Shown here piece after piece: positions 11,132-21,040 of a stretch of DNA of 64,000 nucleotides (position 1 is the stretch's first letter; the number at the start of each line of letters is the position of its first letter). Under the pieces are notes generated by a model, which saw only the letters and a program-made list of their open reading frames with translations, did no database searches and was not told where the DNA came from. This DNA is from Coenobita brevimanus. Its lineage: Eukaryota > Arthropoda > Malacostraca > Decapoda > Coenobitidae. The stretch is taken from assembly GCA_032717465.1 (NCBI GenBank), contig CM064681.1:10611832-10675831 (forward strand), written 5' to 3'. The translations under genes were made by a program, and so were the position numbers.

Positions 11132-11335
11132 TTAACCACTTCATTCCAATGACTTACTTTGTATTTCATTCTTCTTGCTGATGTACGGCTCTCTCTATTA
11201 TGGGAGAAATTTCTGGAGAGGCTAGTGAAGTCTCCATCTAACCCCTTCACTCGAGAGATTTACCCAAAGATCAATAAAAGCGAGTGGAGACAGCAAGAAT
11301 AATCAAGGAAGTACAAAATGGCTAGAAGACACAGG
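11132..11335. repeat. Palindromic family P, two copies head to head
   Basis: A reverse copy (11132-11230) begins TTAACCACTTCATTCCAATGAC and contains TTCTTGCTGATGTACG. A forward copy (11239-11335) begins ACCCCTTCACT and contains ATCAATAAAAGCGAG and CAGCAAGAATAA. The family consensus, inferred from about twenty copies in the window, is roughly 95-110 bp. Its ends are near-inverted (AACCCTTCACTG ... CAGTGAAGGGTTA) and its core is AAATCGTCTGGCGTTAGC. Confidence 0.6.
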
Positions 11336-11675
11336 ACCATGAATGACGTAGTATAGGGCGTCACTAAAGTCAACAGGAATGAAGCATCATGCGTCCGAAT
11401 ACCCTTAGTGTGTGACTGACTGCATGGACAGCTACAAGATCTATTCCTGCATTAAAAGAGTAGTCCCCGGCCTGAGGAGGTTGTGCGTTAAAGAGCCATT
11501 ACTCCATCAGTGGGATATTGAGGTGAGTGTCAGGGCTCCAGCTGGGAAGGTAATTGCGTGGAGGAGGAAGTGGGTGACAGGGACGAGGAACGCAATTATT
11601 GAAGGTGACATGTTCTGGCTGACATACATACCCACGTACCTGCGTCCTTGTCTCTGCTTGCTTCTGGGTGGTACT

Positions 11676-11729
<54 letters not shown>

Positions 11730-11730
11730 T
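11676..11730 (+). repeat. (GT)n microsatellite
   Basis: Just over 50 bases of GT dinucleotide with one TTT interruption. Overlapping Cys-Val and Thr-His frames are translations of the repeat. Confidence 0.95.
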
Positions 11731-11824
11731 GGGAGGTGAACAAAATAATAATGTAAAAAAATAGTTTTAACCAATATTAACCTAACATTGTGAAAGAGTT
11801 GAGCGGCAGCCAAGAAGTTGACAA

Positions 11825-12430
11825 TTTTTCGAGAACAATAGATTAAAGATCAGGATTACAAGGTCAGGCAAAAGTCTGACCTACCTAGATCAACTTACAA
11901 ACTTTTTATTTAATTTAGATTAGACTTGTTGTAAAAGTTAAGGTTAAGGCAAGAATGAAGTGGGATGATTTTAAGAACAATCAAAGGTCACAGTCACAAG
12001 ATATGGTGAAAATCTGACCTCTGTGTCTGTGTGAACAAAATGACTAGAACACTTGATCTGATAATGACTAAATTTGGAGGGAAGGGTTGAGGGTCAATCA
12101 AGGGGCTGACTCTAGAGTTTTAGAACAACCGGTCAAAGGGCAAATTACATGGAAAGGTCAGCTAATAGGTTTTTATCCGATTTTCATCAAACTTTGTCAA
12201 ACTGTTCAGGAAAATGGAAGCATTAACGATTTTGATTTTGAAACAGTTGATTAAAGGTTAAGGTCAAGGGGAAAGATCAAAACTCAAGGTCACATTTTGC
12301 CCTTCAACTTAAATAGCTTTGACCCGAATCAGACCGAACTGTGAGGAAGGGTTCAGGGTAAAGCAAGGAAGAAGCGCTTCGATTTTAGAAGTAATAGGTG
12401 GAAGATCAAGGTCGTAGGGCAAAGTCAAAT
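11825..12430 (+). repeat. Diverged satellite, about 146-bp period
   Basis: Five degenerate units start near 11830, 11973, 12119, 12237 and 12383, giving spacings of about 143, 146, 118 and 146. Each begins with a (TTTAG)AACAA-like word and a TCAAAGGTCAAGGTCAC-like block. The better-preserved units then carry a TTTGACCC or TTTTATCCGATTTTCATCAAAC-like segment and a GGAAGGGTTGAGGGT-like segment. GGTCAAGGTCA-type repeats of this sort are widespread in invertebrates. No coding potential is seen. The array ends about 55 bases before the (TA)n tract. Confidence 0.65.
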
Positions 12431-12483
12431 GTTCGGTATTTAGAGCAATTGGGGAGAGTGCAGGTATTAGACGCTGAGTGATC

Positions 12484-12486
<3 letters not shown>

Positions 12487-12570
<84 letters not shown>
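12487..12570 (+). repeat. Long (TA)n microsatellite
   Basis: About 84 bases of perfect TA, flanked by GTGATCCTT on the left and ATCACTAG on the right. No element comparable to those at 58-60 kb sits inside it. Confidence 0.97.
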
Positions 12571-12572
<2 letters not shown>

Positions 12573-13880
12573 TAGTAGGTGTCATTATGGTGTAGTAAAT
12601 TTTAAGCGTACGTACACCCAAAGTATAGTGTCATGATTATGGTCTATTACTCAGTCATGCAATGCCTAATAATGTATATCATTAAAAAGAATGTTGGAAT
12701 GAGGTTGAATGTGTGATTACCGCTTTGACCTTTTCGTGTGGCTTTTGTTGTTGTGACATCCGCATATTTTCCTACATTTTATAAAATATATATTTTTTAT
12801 ACTTGTCATATCTGAAATGTGTGAAAAACTTTGTGTTATTCGTGTTTTTCCATTCATCACACATTATTAGCAAACACTGTGCAATATTGTGTAACGCATA
12901 GTCTTCTGACTGCGTAGATAAAGGTGTTCAAAGGGCTGGCAGAAATAGTTAATTAATAAAAGCATAAACATTTATTTATATATTTTTGCGCAGGATCAGT
13001 TGGCACATGGAATATGCTTAGTGTATTTATTCATGTCCCATCGTTAGTAAACTGAGAGTGAAAAATGATAGTACTGATGGTGCCAACTTTTTTACTGTAT
13101 GTGTCACAGTACTCCGTTGCTGTCAGTGAAATATTGTTACGAAATCCTGTATAAACACACGTTCACTGCTGGACCTAAATGTCAAACACTCAAAGGCGGG
13201 TGTGTGTGATGAACCGCGCCGCCACCCTCACCTTGACCACAGCGCTACTCTCACTCCTCATAATGAACTCGTAATGAAGGTGTAGAGCGCACTCACTCAC
13301 TCCGTCAATGTGCCACTACTGACGGCTAATACGCAACACCTGTAATTTTTGGAGAAACCTATGAGGAAATACCACGAAGGCCTCTCTAACAGTGACCTAA
13401 GCCATATCCATTGTGTGTCTGTGTTGATGGTGACTGAAACTGAATGAAGGTATTATCAGAAACTTGTAAGACAGGATGTGCCAGACTAGAGCTCCTGCTG
13501 TGCAACGATAAATAAGAAATGTCAAGATGAAGACTATCTGCACTTCAAGACAATTTAGTTAAAGATTTCTACCCGCTAAGAATGTAACCTTAATTAAAAT
13601 AATTTTCCATTCGGTGTCGTGCCTGTTTTTCTGAAATTACAGCTTACTCATAGCCTCCCTCACCCTCCCTCCTCCCAGCTCTTCAGACGTTGTTACTCCC
13701 ACGGTTTGTTTAAGTGCTTGTAGCCGTCTGATGTTCCTAGGAAGTAATGACAGCGAATGCCTCGTCTCATGCACTAGATTTTTAAGGCGCCGTTTTTCTT
13801 ATCTAATGCTAAATTGAAAGTATTCATAAAGTATTTGTTTGCCACAGTCACTCATCTAAATATAAAAGTCAAACTGAGTA
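12571..13880. other. Mostly unassigned, AT-rich then mixed
   Basis: 12571-13150 is AT-rich without recognisable structure. 13150-13340 has higher GC and contains a short ATG frame, annotated separately. The rest to 13880 shows nothing I can support. Confidence 0.4.
13209..13274 (+). CDS. Short signal-peptide-like frame (doubtful)
   Basis: An ATG frame of 21 codons gives a basic N-terminus followed by a Leu/Ala/Thr hydrophobic run (MNRAATLTLTTALLSLL), which looks like a secretory signal. It ends in TAA at 13272-13274. A GTAATG word overlapping the stop could be a splice donor, which would make this a first coding exon. There is no support beyond hydrophobicity and local GC content, so chance is a real alternative. 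Confidence 0.12.
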   Translation: MNRAATLTLTTALLSLLIMNS

Positions 13881-14056
13881 TGTGTGCGTCTGTCTGTGCG
13901 TTTGTTCGTTTCTTTCACGAGAACTGTAATACCTATCGACCTAAATCTTTTTTCATTAGGTCGGAATAAGTCCAACGAGTGTCAGAAAAATACAGAACAA
14001 AAATTCAGGCTAATGCGTGCGACGCGACTGCGAGAAATGGACAGAAATTGCGACAC

Positions 14057-14632
14057 TACTTGGGTAGTGTGATGAGTAAGGATGGAACTTTGGGGGATGA
14101 AGTAAATGAAAGGGTACAGCAGGGAAGGAAGGTTGTTGGTACACCGAAAGCAGTGATGAGAAATAGGGAGGTGAGTATGGAAGTTAAGAAGTCACTGCAT
14201 GATGGTATTGTGATCCCTACCCTGACGTATGGAAGCGAGGCGTGGACCTTGCAAGAAGGGAACAAGTCAAGAGTGAGAGCAGTGGAAATGAGTTACTTGA
14301 GAGGAGCATGTGGAGTGACGTGGAGGGACGGGTTGACGAATGAAGAAGTGAAGGAACGTTGTGGGGTAGATGTGGATGTGGTTGAAAAGATTAGGAGAAA
14401 TACACTGAGGTGGTTTGGACATGTGGAGAGGATGGAGAATGAAAGACTGACTAAGAGGGTGTATGTAGGTGAGGTGGAGGGAGGGAGAGGGAGGGGTAGA
14501 CCGAGGATGAGGTGGAGGGATGGAGTTGAGAGGTATATGAGGGAGGGGGGTGAGTTGGGGGAGGGGAGTCAAATGGTGGGTGACAGAGTGACTTGGAGGC
14601 GTTTTGTCTGCGGCCACCCTTTGCGGGATTAG
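14057..14632 (+). CDS. RTE-like reverse transcriptase, C-terminal part
   Basis: About 191 codons are open to the TAG at 14630-14632, corresponding to the region after the catalytic RT motifs of the 41-kb copy. Visible landmarks are YLGSVMSKDG at the start, TLTYGSEAW, LRGACGVTWRD, RWFGHVERM and the terminal CGHPLRD. The catalytic FADD motif is absent because of truncation, so it cannot act as a polymerase. An open frame extends further left (to 13979), but that portion is flanking DNA. The absence of internal stops suggests a fairly young insertion. Confidence 0.85.
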   Translation, partial: YLGSVMSKDGTLGDEVNERVQQGRKVVGTPKAVMRNREVSMEVKKSLHDGIVIPTLTYGSEAWTLQEGNKSRVRAVEMSYLRGACGVTWRDGLTNEEVKERCGVDVDVVEKIRRNTLRWFGHVERMENERLTKRVYVGEVEGGRGRGRPRMRWRDGVERYMREGGELGEGSQMVGDRVTWRRFVCGHPLRD

Positions 14633-14668
14633 GGCGTCGGGCTATAGATAGATAGATAGATAGATAGA
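14057..14668 (+). mobile_element. RTE-like non-LTR retroelement, 5'-truncated
   Basis: Similarity to the element at 40.9-42.2 kb starts abruptly at TACTTGGGTAGTGTGATGAG and runs to the (GATA)n tail (ATAGATAGATAG..., ending 14668). The tail follows the stop codon by about 10 bases. Sequence to the left is unrelated, so this is a 5'-truncated insertion. I could not find a convincing target-site duplication. Confidence 0.9.
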
Positions 14669-15200
14669 AAATACGCGAAAATATTTTTCTCTCCTTATTA
14701 GTCAGAATTGGTCTTTGTGGGCTCAGTAACGGTATGGAAACAGATAACTGTATTTGCAAATATTTTATAATGGATAGGCTATTAGTTGGTCCCGCAAATG
14801 TTTCCAGGCAAGCATAGTCATTATATAAAACGAGTATTTCTCCACTTAACTTAGAAAGATGTTTGCCCTTCACGTTACGGATATATTATTCTTCAATTCT
14901 AGTTTCGGAATGAGATATTCAACCATAGATATTTTCACCTTTCTCACTAATTGAAGATACTATTATTCATCAGAGAGGAGTCACATAAAGTTAATGCGCT
15001 AAAATAAATCTCCTATTTTCTCAGCAATCCAACGCAAAGGCTTAACTAGCAGATATGCGATATAAGACGAAGAAATGTTATGGAAGGCTAAGGCACAGCG
15101 GGGACAGGAACGAGTGATAATGTTAGGGAAAAAAAAATTCCTATTTAGTTAAAGGATTAATCAGTTATGGACAATATTCCCATGGGTTTAGGAATGTAGC
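14669..15200. other. Unassigned sequence
   Basis: AT-leaning sequence between an RTE copy and a family D copy. No repeat, RNA gene or protein-like frame was identified. Confidence 0.4.
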
Positions 15201-15204
15201 GCCT

Positions 15205-15421
15205 CTGTCTTACTATACCCTTTTTTCTCTTACTTGACCTATAAGTGCCCACTCTCCACGTTAAATACAGAGTTGTAACAATAGACCAAATTTTGGAATA
15301 TGTTGGTAAAGAAAAGGTGCTATGGAAAGGCTGTAGAACCACAGTATCGTCTTGTTCTGCCACTGAGCTACGTGAAATAATCTGGCAAGGGACAAAAATC
15401 TAGGCCAAATCAGAGTAAATA
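15205..15421 (+). pseudogene. Coding-like repeat family D, copy 2 (frameshifted)
   Basis: This segment is related to the minus-strand frame at 9887-10228. In + orientation it reads IPFFLLLDL, then in another frame KCPLSTLNTEL, then in a third ILEYVGKEKVLWKGCR and SATELREI. The parts follow the order of the fullest copy but need at least two frameshifts, so this copy cannot encode the protein. Similarity runs on to a GGGACAAAAATCTAGGCCAA word after the stop. Confidence 0.55.
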
Positions 15422-15492
15422 CATTATAGTGTATATCTGCATATGACACGTTAATACTGTCGTCTGTGATACTTCGCAGATTAGGGCAATGT

Positions 15493-15939
15493 TCAAGTGA
15501 TATAAAAAAAGAAAAACGTACAAAAAAAATTAAGGTGGAAACGGGAAATAATCAACAGGAAAGGGCTGCTAATGTTAGAAACCCTCCAAACCTGACGATA
15601 ATGCGGCTTCATGGCACGGCAGCGGGAACGGGGTAGCGGCCAGAAGGGACAGGCTGCTGGCAAGGAAGGGGAAGGTTTAGGTAGGCAGGTCCAACAGATA
15701 CCATCGACCACCAGGTAAACAGTCGAGCTCACGTTGACCCCCAAGTCGCACGTTGAACAAATGACAAACATCACCGACCCCTCATCATCATTACCAGCTG
15801 TCGGAGAAGGGGCGTGGGAAGGCTGCCGGGGAGGGGGTTCAAGGGTGGGTAGGAGGAGGGGAGAGGAGGCTATGAGTTGGGGAGGAGGGGAAGGAAGGTT
15901 ATGGGTGCTTTGAATAACCTCAACATACATTTCTGCCAT
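15493..15939 (-). CDS. Unrecognised minus-strand open frame (doubtful)
   Basis: A 148-codon frame starts with a true ATG (MAEMYVEVIQSTHNL) in a locally GC-richer patch. It has a proline/serine-rich stretch, then a segment with several cysteines (VICSTCDLGV, ICWTCLPKP). The C-terminal 25 residues are phenylalanine-rich, come from a poly-A/T patch and are unlikely to be coding. If real, the coding part would end at a splice site before that. No domain is recognised and chance is likely. Confidence 0.18.
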   Translation of the reverse strand: MAEMYVEVIQSTHNLPSPPPQLIASSPLLLPTLEPPPRQPSHAPSPTAGNDDEGSVMFVICSTCDLGVNVSSTVYLVVDGICWTCLPKPSPSLPAACPFWPLPRSRCRAMKPHYRQVWRVSNISSPFLLIISRFHLNFFCTFFFFYIT

Positions 15940-16740
15940 TATCTTCCTTTTCGCATAAAAAGTCTTCCATATCGATCTTCTTCAGTCCCCATTTACCCTC
16001 CCCCCCACACACACAAAAAAAAAGTGGTCGTGGAGGGAATGTCTACTCCTTAGCAGTTACATAATCATTAAAGGAAAAATCTACATACTCGAACTGTTTA
16101 CTGTGGGAGTACTGCAGATTTGGCCTAAATTGGATCCTCTTCCAGAAAGGCTAAGTGTATTGTATCCTCAAAACGAACACTTTTCGTTACGCGGATGTAA
16201 TTCTTCATTTAAACAATTAGCCACGTTGTGAATGATAAACTTTGGTGTGCCCGTTACAACTACACCTGGAATTTAGTAGGCATACATTATAAACAGAGCT
16301 GACAAGAGGCAATATGGAAGGATAATACACCTCTGGGGTTTGGACGATTTGCTGGAAAGAGTCTAAAGAATGGCGTAGCTGGGACGAATGTGAAAATGTG
16401 ACTAGACTGGTTGAGGAAAGGATTCATGCAGTAGTATCCTGGATATAAGCTGAGGATCATATGAATTTCTGGAATTTGCGAGGAAAGGAAATGGTTGAAC
16501 TACATTCCACTTTACGCGACGCAGTCAGCAACGTGATAGAGAATGTATACTTATGTTGTTTTCCATGATATGTTGCAGTACTTTCTTAAACTGCGAGTTT
16601 GCCAACCCCTTGGCGATCTCACCTATGATAATATGAACGTGGGATTGTCTGCCTCTTCTGTATTATGACATCTTTGTTTAAGTTATGCTTCCTTCACCCA
16701 GATAATTTCATTCAGCCTAGGAGAGACTTTCCAAACTAAA
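15940..16740. other. Unassigned sequence
   Basis: Mixed sequence without repeats or frames that I can support. A short homopolymer patch (CCCCCCACACAC then poly-A) lies near 16000. Confidence 0.4.
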
Positions 16741-16744
16741 GGGT

Positions 16745-16955
16745 TTAGATATAGCCTTCATTAGCCCATTTACCATATTTATTTTACTCTAAACTGGCCG
16801 AAAATTGCCATCTCTCCCCCATCAGGGCCAGTCAGAAAGAAGCGTTATGGAAAGGATGTAGAGCCATAGTATTGTCTTCTTTTGGCACTAAACAACATGA
16901 AATCAGCTGCAATAGGACAAAAATCTTAGACAAGTGAAGGTGAAGGAGTATAGCA
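16745..16955 (+). pseudogene. Coding-like repeat family D, copy 3 (in frame, internal deletion)
   Basis: One continuous + frame reads LFYSKLAENCHLS, a short variable link, then KEALWKGCRAIVLSS and TKQHEI, ending at a TAG. It matches the 10-kb copy (FYFDLAENCHLS ... ELLWKGCSTVVL ... TEQYKI) but lacks the LTLEYNAG segment between the two blocks. Retention of frame across an indel is the best hint that the family once encoded protein. Its orientation matches the copy 1.5 kb upstream. Confidence 0.55.
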
Positions 16956-16989
16956 GGAGATGGCAAGAATAAAATAACAAGCACAGCCA

Positions 16990-17585
16990 AACTGTGCAGC
17001 CCCACCCCCACAACATGAGACCCTAGGGTACCTCCACCCCTCAAGGGAGGGATGTTGTTTTCATGTTCTACCTCCACTGTAAATCCTGATCAGGTTGAGG
17101 TGTTTTGCTTTGCAAAGTTTTGTGGTATCAAGGAAAAAACAAATGGCCATACATACCGACGTTGCCCAGAATCCCAGTAGCCCCCCCTCCCCCATGAGGG
17201 GTGGTTCTGGGATCCCCCCATGCCTAAAACCTGGTCTCGTTCGAGTTCTACCATTCTGTAAGATTTTGTGTTCATAAGTAAAAAAAAAAATAGTTTTGTC
17301 CCCGCGGGGGACTCCCCTCCCACCTACCGTGGTGATAGGGGAGTCCCACTCTGAGTAAAACCTAGTCTGTGTAGAGGACTACCACTAAAAGCTTTGTCTT
17401 GCTAAGTTAAAAAAAAAAAAAAAAAAAAGGACAGCTGTTCATAGGCTATCGGCACTGCTTGGGACCCTTGGGAGGTCAATCCTGCTGTGTCCTCGCAAAT
17501 TCCACCCTGCCCAAAACTTGATTTCGGTCGGGTCTTACACTGTGCAAAATTCGTTTTCCTAAGTTCTTTTGAGCGATCTTGGATA
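16990..17585 (+). repeat. Tandem array of about 140-bp diverged units
   Basis: Four units each contain a segment like CCTAAAACCTGGTCTCGTTC, then CTACCATTCTGTAAGATTTTGT, then TAAGTAAAAAA. They lie near 17085, 17224, 17358 and 17513. Between them are GC-rich segments with inverted CCCC/GGGG character (for example CCCCCATGAGGGG and CCCCGCGGGGGA) capable of local hairpins. A-runs of 9 to 20 bases end the segments. There is no coding signal. The array is mutated and apparently old. Confidence 0.65.
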
Positions 17586-17589
17586 CCAG

Positions 17590-17870
17590 AAAGCGCGTTC
17601 TCTGAGAAGAATTTTCTTGTTCTCATCCTTCTCCCAGAGAAATGCCGTGCCTTAACTGCCCTGTGGAGTTGGAAAAAAGTACGTTATCGTAATACATTAG
17701 AACATGACTAGATGAGAGAATTGCAGTCATATATTGCTTTAGGTGGGATAGAAACTGCTGTATCTTTAGAATTACAGTTTGTCCACATTATGGCATGATT
17801 ACTTTATCTGAACAATTTGCTGCAATATGAAATCAAGGTACATCATGGTGAATGCGAGATGGGTTGGAAC
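17590..17870. other. Unassigned sequence
   Basis: Under 300 bases of mixed sequence between two tandem arrays. Nothing recognisable. Confidence 0.4.
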
Positions 17871-18300
17871 CATTAGCGGACCAGACTGACTAATGTAGAA
17901 CTAATAGCATGGGGAAGGGGTAAAGACGACAGAGTTCTTGGATTGTGATGCGGCCGAAAGTGTGAAAGATGTAATTGTGAGTATGGTTTTCGGTCAAGGA
18001 AGTGAGAGACAGGCTAGAGAGAGTCCAGCACTAACCATTAGCTGAGGAGGGGAACTAATATACAGTAGTACTAAAAGGATGAGGATGAGATAAGAGTTAC
18101 GGATTTCCTGGTTGAAGGTGTGGCCGATAGTTTGAAGAACCTGATAAGTACAATTTTGGAAGATACTGTGAAAGACGAGCTAGAGAATGACCAGCTAGAG
18201 AAAGACCAGTGTTAATCATTAGCGGAGAAGTCTGGCTAATGTAGAACTAATAGCACGGGGAAGAAGCGAGGACGACTGGCTTCCTGGCTGATGGTGTGGG
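17871..18300 (+). repeat. Tandem array of about 165-181-bp units
   Basis: Two full units and one partial unit begin at CATTAGC words at 17871, 18036 and 18217. Units 1 and 3 share CTAATGTAGAACTAATAGCA and GGGGAAG. Units 1 and 2 share TGTGGCCGATAGTTTGAAGA-like and AGGCTAGAGA/GAGCTAGAGA-like segments. The units are diverged and have no open frame. Confidence 0.65.
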
Positions 18301-18399
18301 GGAGGCGTCATCAAGGGGCAGGGGCGTGACTAGTGAGCCGTGGAGCTGCACATTGAAACTTTAGTGTCAACGGAGAGGCCAATGACGGAGTGATGTTGA

Positions 18400-19075
18400 C
18401 TTACGGGAGGCGGGGGAAGGGGCATGAGGAGGGGGTAAAAGTGTGGAGAGGATGAGGGAAGTGGGGATAGTGTAGAAGGTAGTGGAATGTGGGAATGCAA
18501 GAAGTGGAGTGCGAGGTGGAAGGAGACAGAAATGGGGATACTGAATGCGAAACTGAAGAGAAATGGATAGTGGACTGGAAGAGGGAGTAAAACACGCTAT
18601 TGGAGAGGGAAAGCGAGAGAAATGGGGGTATTGGGGTGCGGAAGGAGAGGAATGAGAGTACTGGAGTGTGAGGAAGGGAGGAAGGGGAATGGAGGTATTA
18701 GTGGGAGGGGGGAATTGTAGGGACCTCGAGAGGGAGGGGAAGGGAGAGAAATGAGTCTTTGGAGTGAGACGGGGAGAGGTAGAGAGATCCTGAAAGAGAA
18801 ATGAGAAAGAAATGAAGATATTGTAATAGATGGAGGAGACAGGAAAAAAAAGGCATTAGAGTCAAACGGGGGAGGGGGATGTTAGGGAAACTAAGGCAGT
18901 GAGGTGAGAATAGGGGAGAGATGAGATGGAAATAGGACTGGGGAGAAGATAGACAGCAGTAGAGATGAACAGAGGATTGTGGCAGAATGTATAAGATAAA
19001 GAGAAGGGTACTGCAGGTACGGGGAAAGAAATGGGGTATTGAAATAGGGATGGAATAACTCTCAGCCTGTGGACG
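18400..19075. repeat. Purine-rich degenerate minisatellite
   Basis: AG-rich + strand with recurrent GGAGTGNGAGG, AGGGAGAGAAATG and GGTATT words spaced roughly 40-60 bases apart, which suggests a decayed minisatellite. Minus-strand Ser/Pro frames are composition artefacts. Confidence 0.7.
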
Positions 19076-20080
19076 TCATTTTCCATATATTCTTGTTGCT
19101 ACCAAACGATTTTACTAAGGAAAGCGCCATAGTTACCAAGGAATTACAGAAAGCTATATGACCTTTTCACTACACAAGTCCCTCCTATGCTGAATATGAT
19201 CGTCTGGAGATACCAATAATTAAACGAAAAATATGTAATATAATGCGTAGGAAAGAGGGTAATCAGTTCAAGTCTGTAATGCTGATGTGGACTTATTTAT
19301 ATCTGCTGGACTTCAGAAGCTATGTTGATCACTTTGGCCATCATTGTACCTTCCTGCACGATAATTTTTTGACGCACTGCACATTGAACTAAAGAAAAAA
19401 ACAAGTTGCCTATCATAGACCGTAAAAAATGATGATTTACGTGGCGAGGAAGTGTAGCTGTAAATGATGATGTTTCTTTCTTTCTTGTGTGGAAAGTAAT
19501 GATGTAAAGGTTTGGTGATGGATGTCCTTGGTACACTGTGTGGAAGAAAAAAAAATGCACCAAGTGGTGATTATTTTAACGGGACAAAAGCACAGAAATA
19601 GCTACTGTCTGCGATTTCTTCCCCCTTACCCTAGTGCAGATGGTGATTATAGCGATTATGGTTATTTTAAACGGTGACGCTCTTGATGGATATGAAAGAA
19701 GGGAAATGAATGGCTGTGAGGTAAGGGGATGTGGTTGTGGCAGAGTGGAGCAGTGGTGAAGACAGTATGTTCGGCTGCAAGGTGGTTGTTTGCGGTGTTG
19801 TTGGGATTGTGGTTAACTGCGATAATGACCTGTGATTTATGTACTTTACCTCGCATTCGGTTATTTTTGCCTCTGTAGTCTTTCTCATCTACTTTCTTGT
19901 TTTTTCTCTTCTTTGCTCTTTCTCCGTTATGATACTGTGTTATATGATTTATGTTTTCTGTCCATAATTAGTTTAAATCTAAAATATACTGAGCGAATAT
20001 AAATAAAACAGAGGAAGATACTACCAAGAAGAAGAGATTAGGGGAGGAAGAATTATGTATGTACAGAATCACAAAGCCCT
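19076..20080. other. Unassigned sequence
   Basis: Mixed sequence with a TGGTTGTGG-rich patch near 19720-19810 (GGT-type low complexity). No exon or element is supported. Confidence 0.4.
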
Positions 20081-20082
20081 CT

Positions 20083-20271
20083 CAAGATCCGTTCATTCCC
20101 AGATGCCTGGACACACTGCATTTCAAAGACCGAGGGTCATAGGCAGTAGGAAATACAGACAGAAGAAGGCAGTTCCAGAGTTGACCTGTTCCATACGTGC
20201 AGGACTAGTTGCAACGGTTAGCCCTCGCATTAGACTCGGTCAGAACTGGGATGAGAGTTTACTGCCAGACG
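20083..20271 (+). repeat. Dispersed repeat family C, copy 2
   Basis: It aligns with 5923-6113 across its full length. The shared frame here runs further than in copy 1, through MPGHTAFQR, IGSRKYRQKKAVPELT, then RAGLVATVSPRIRLG and NWDESLLPD, and goes straight into a (TA)n tract that keeps it open artificially. This may be closer to the ancestral coding state. The family is not recognised. Confidence 0.75.
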
Positions 20272-20275
20272 TGAG

Positions 20276-20360
<85 letters not shown>

Positions 20361-20361
20361 T

Positions 20362-20422
<61 letters not shown>
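20276..20422 (+). repeat. (TA)n then (GA)n compound microsatellite
   Basis: About 80 bases of TA, a short TTTTTCTT linker and about 55 bases of GA. It directly abuts the 3' end of the family C repeat, so the microsatellite may have grown from that repeat's tail. Confidence 0.95.
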
Positions 20423-20426
<4 letters not shown>

Positions 20427-20824
20427 CACTTGATTAAACCAAATGAAGAAAAATGAGTGGAGAAAGCTCAGTGGAAACCAAGAAAAAAAAGAGGCAAAAC
20501 CAAGCCGTCATCCAGAAGAACAAGAAGAAGGAGGAAAAGAAGGAGCAGCAAAAGAAGGCGATGACGTAAGACTATGCATATGAGAAGCAGAAAGAAAATT
20601 GGGGAAAAAATTGGGGAAAAAATAGAAAAAATGGCAGAAATGACCCTCAAGCAATGACTCACCATTTAAGTCGAGTTGGGGACCTAAGACAAAATTTATA
20701 AAGCTTCTCAGTCTAATTCCCTCTTATCCTGTGACGTATTGTACTTTAGTCTTGAAACCTCAGAACGATTTTATTCAGGTTTGGAAAGAGTTCTCGGATT
20801 CAAGGGATTTATAAAGGCTATATC

Positions 20825-21040
20825 TAACCCCTTCATAGACGTATCCCGGTACATATTCTTGCTCCCTAAAGACTATTTCATTCAGCTAATTAAAGAGGCC
20901 TCTCGTACTGAATGGATTAATGAAGACTACTTGTATATCTAACCCTTCCAGGTCGAAGGGTCAGTCCTAGGTTGAAAGTAATTGTCTGGAAATTGTAAGA
21001 ATCTTATAATTACGTTATGGTACTGAAAGGCTTAGTTCCA
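20825..21040. repeat. Palindromic family P, reverse then forward copy
   Basis: The reverse copy (20825-20939) reads AACCCCTTCATAGACG ... ATTCTTGCTCC ... ATTTCATTCAGCTAA. The forward copy (20940-21040) reads AACCCTTCCAGG ... GTAATTGTCTGGAAATTGTAAGAA. They lie head to head and are both diverged. Confidence 0.55.

Noticed and set aside
13861..13960. Part of a Helitron or similar element (GTCTGTCTGTGCG...TTTGTTCG)
   Set aside because: It resembles a motif common in arthropod repeats, but no element ends or second copy are visible in the window.
13979..14056. N-terminal extension of the 14-kb RT frame
   Set aside because: Similarity to the 41-kb copy starts only at 14057. The left part is flanking DNA that happens to be open.
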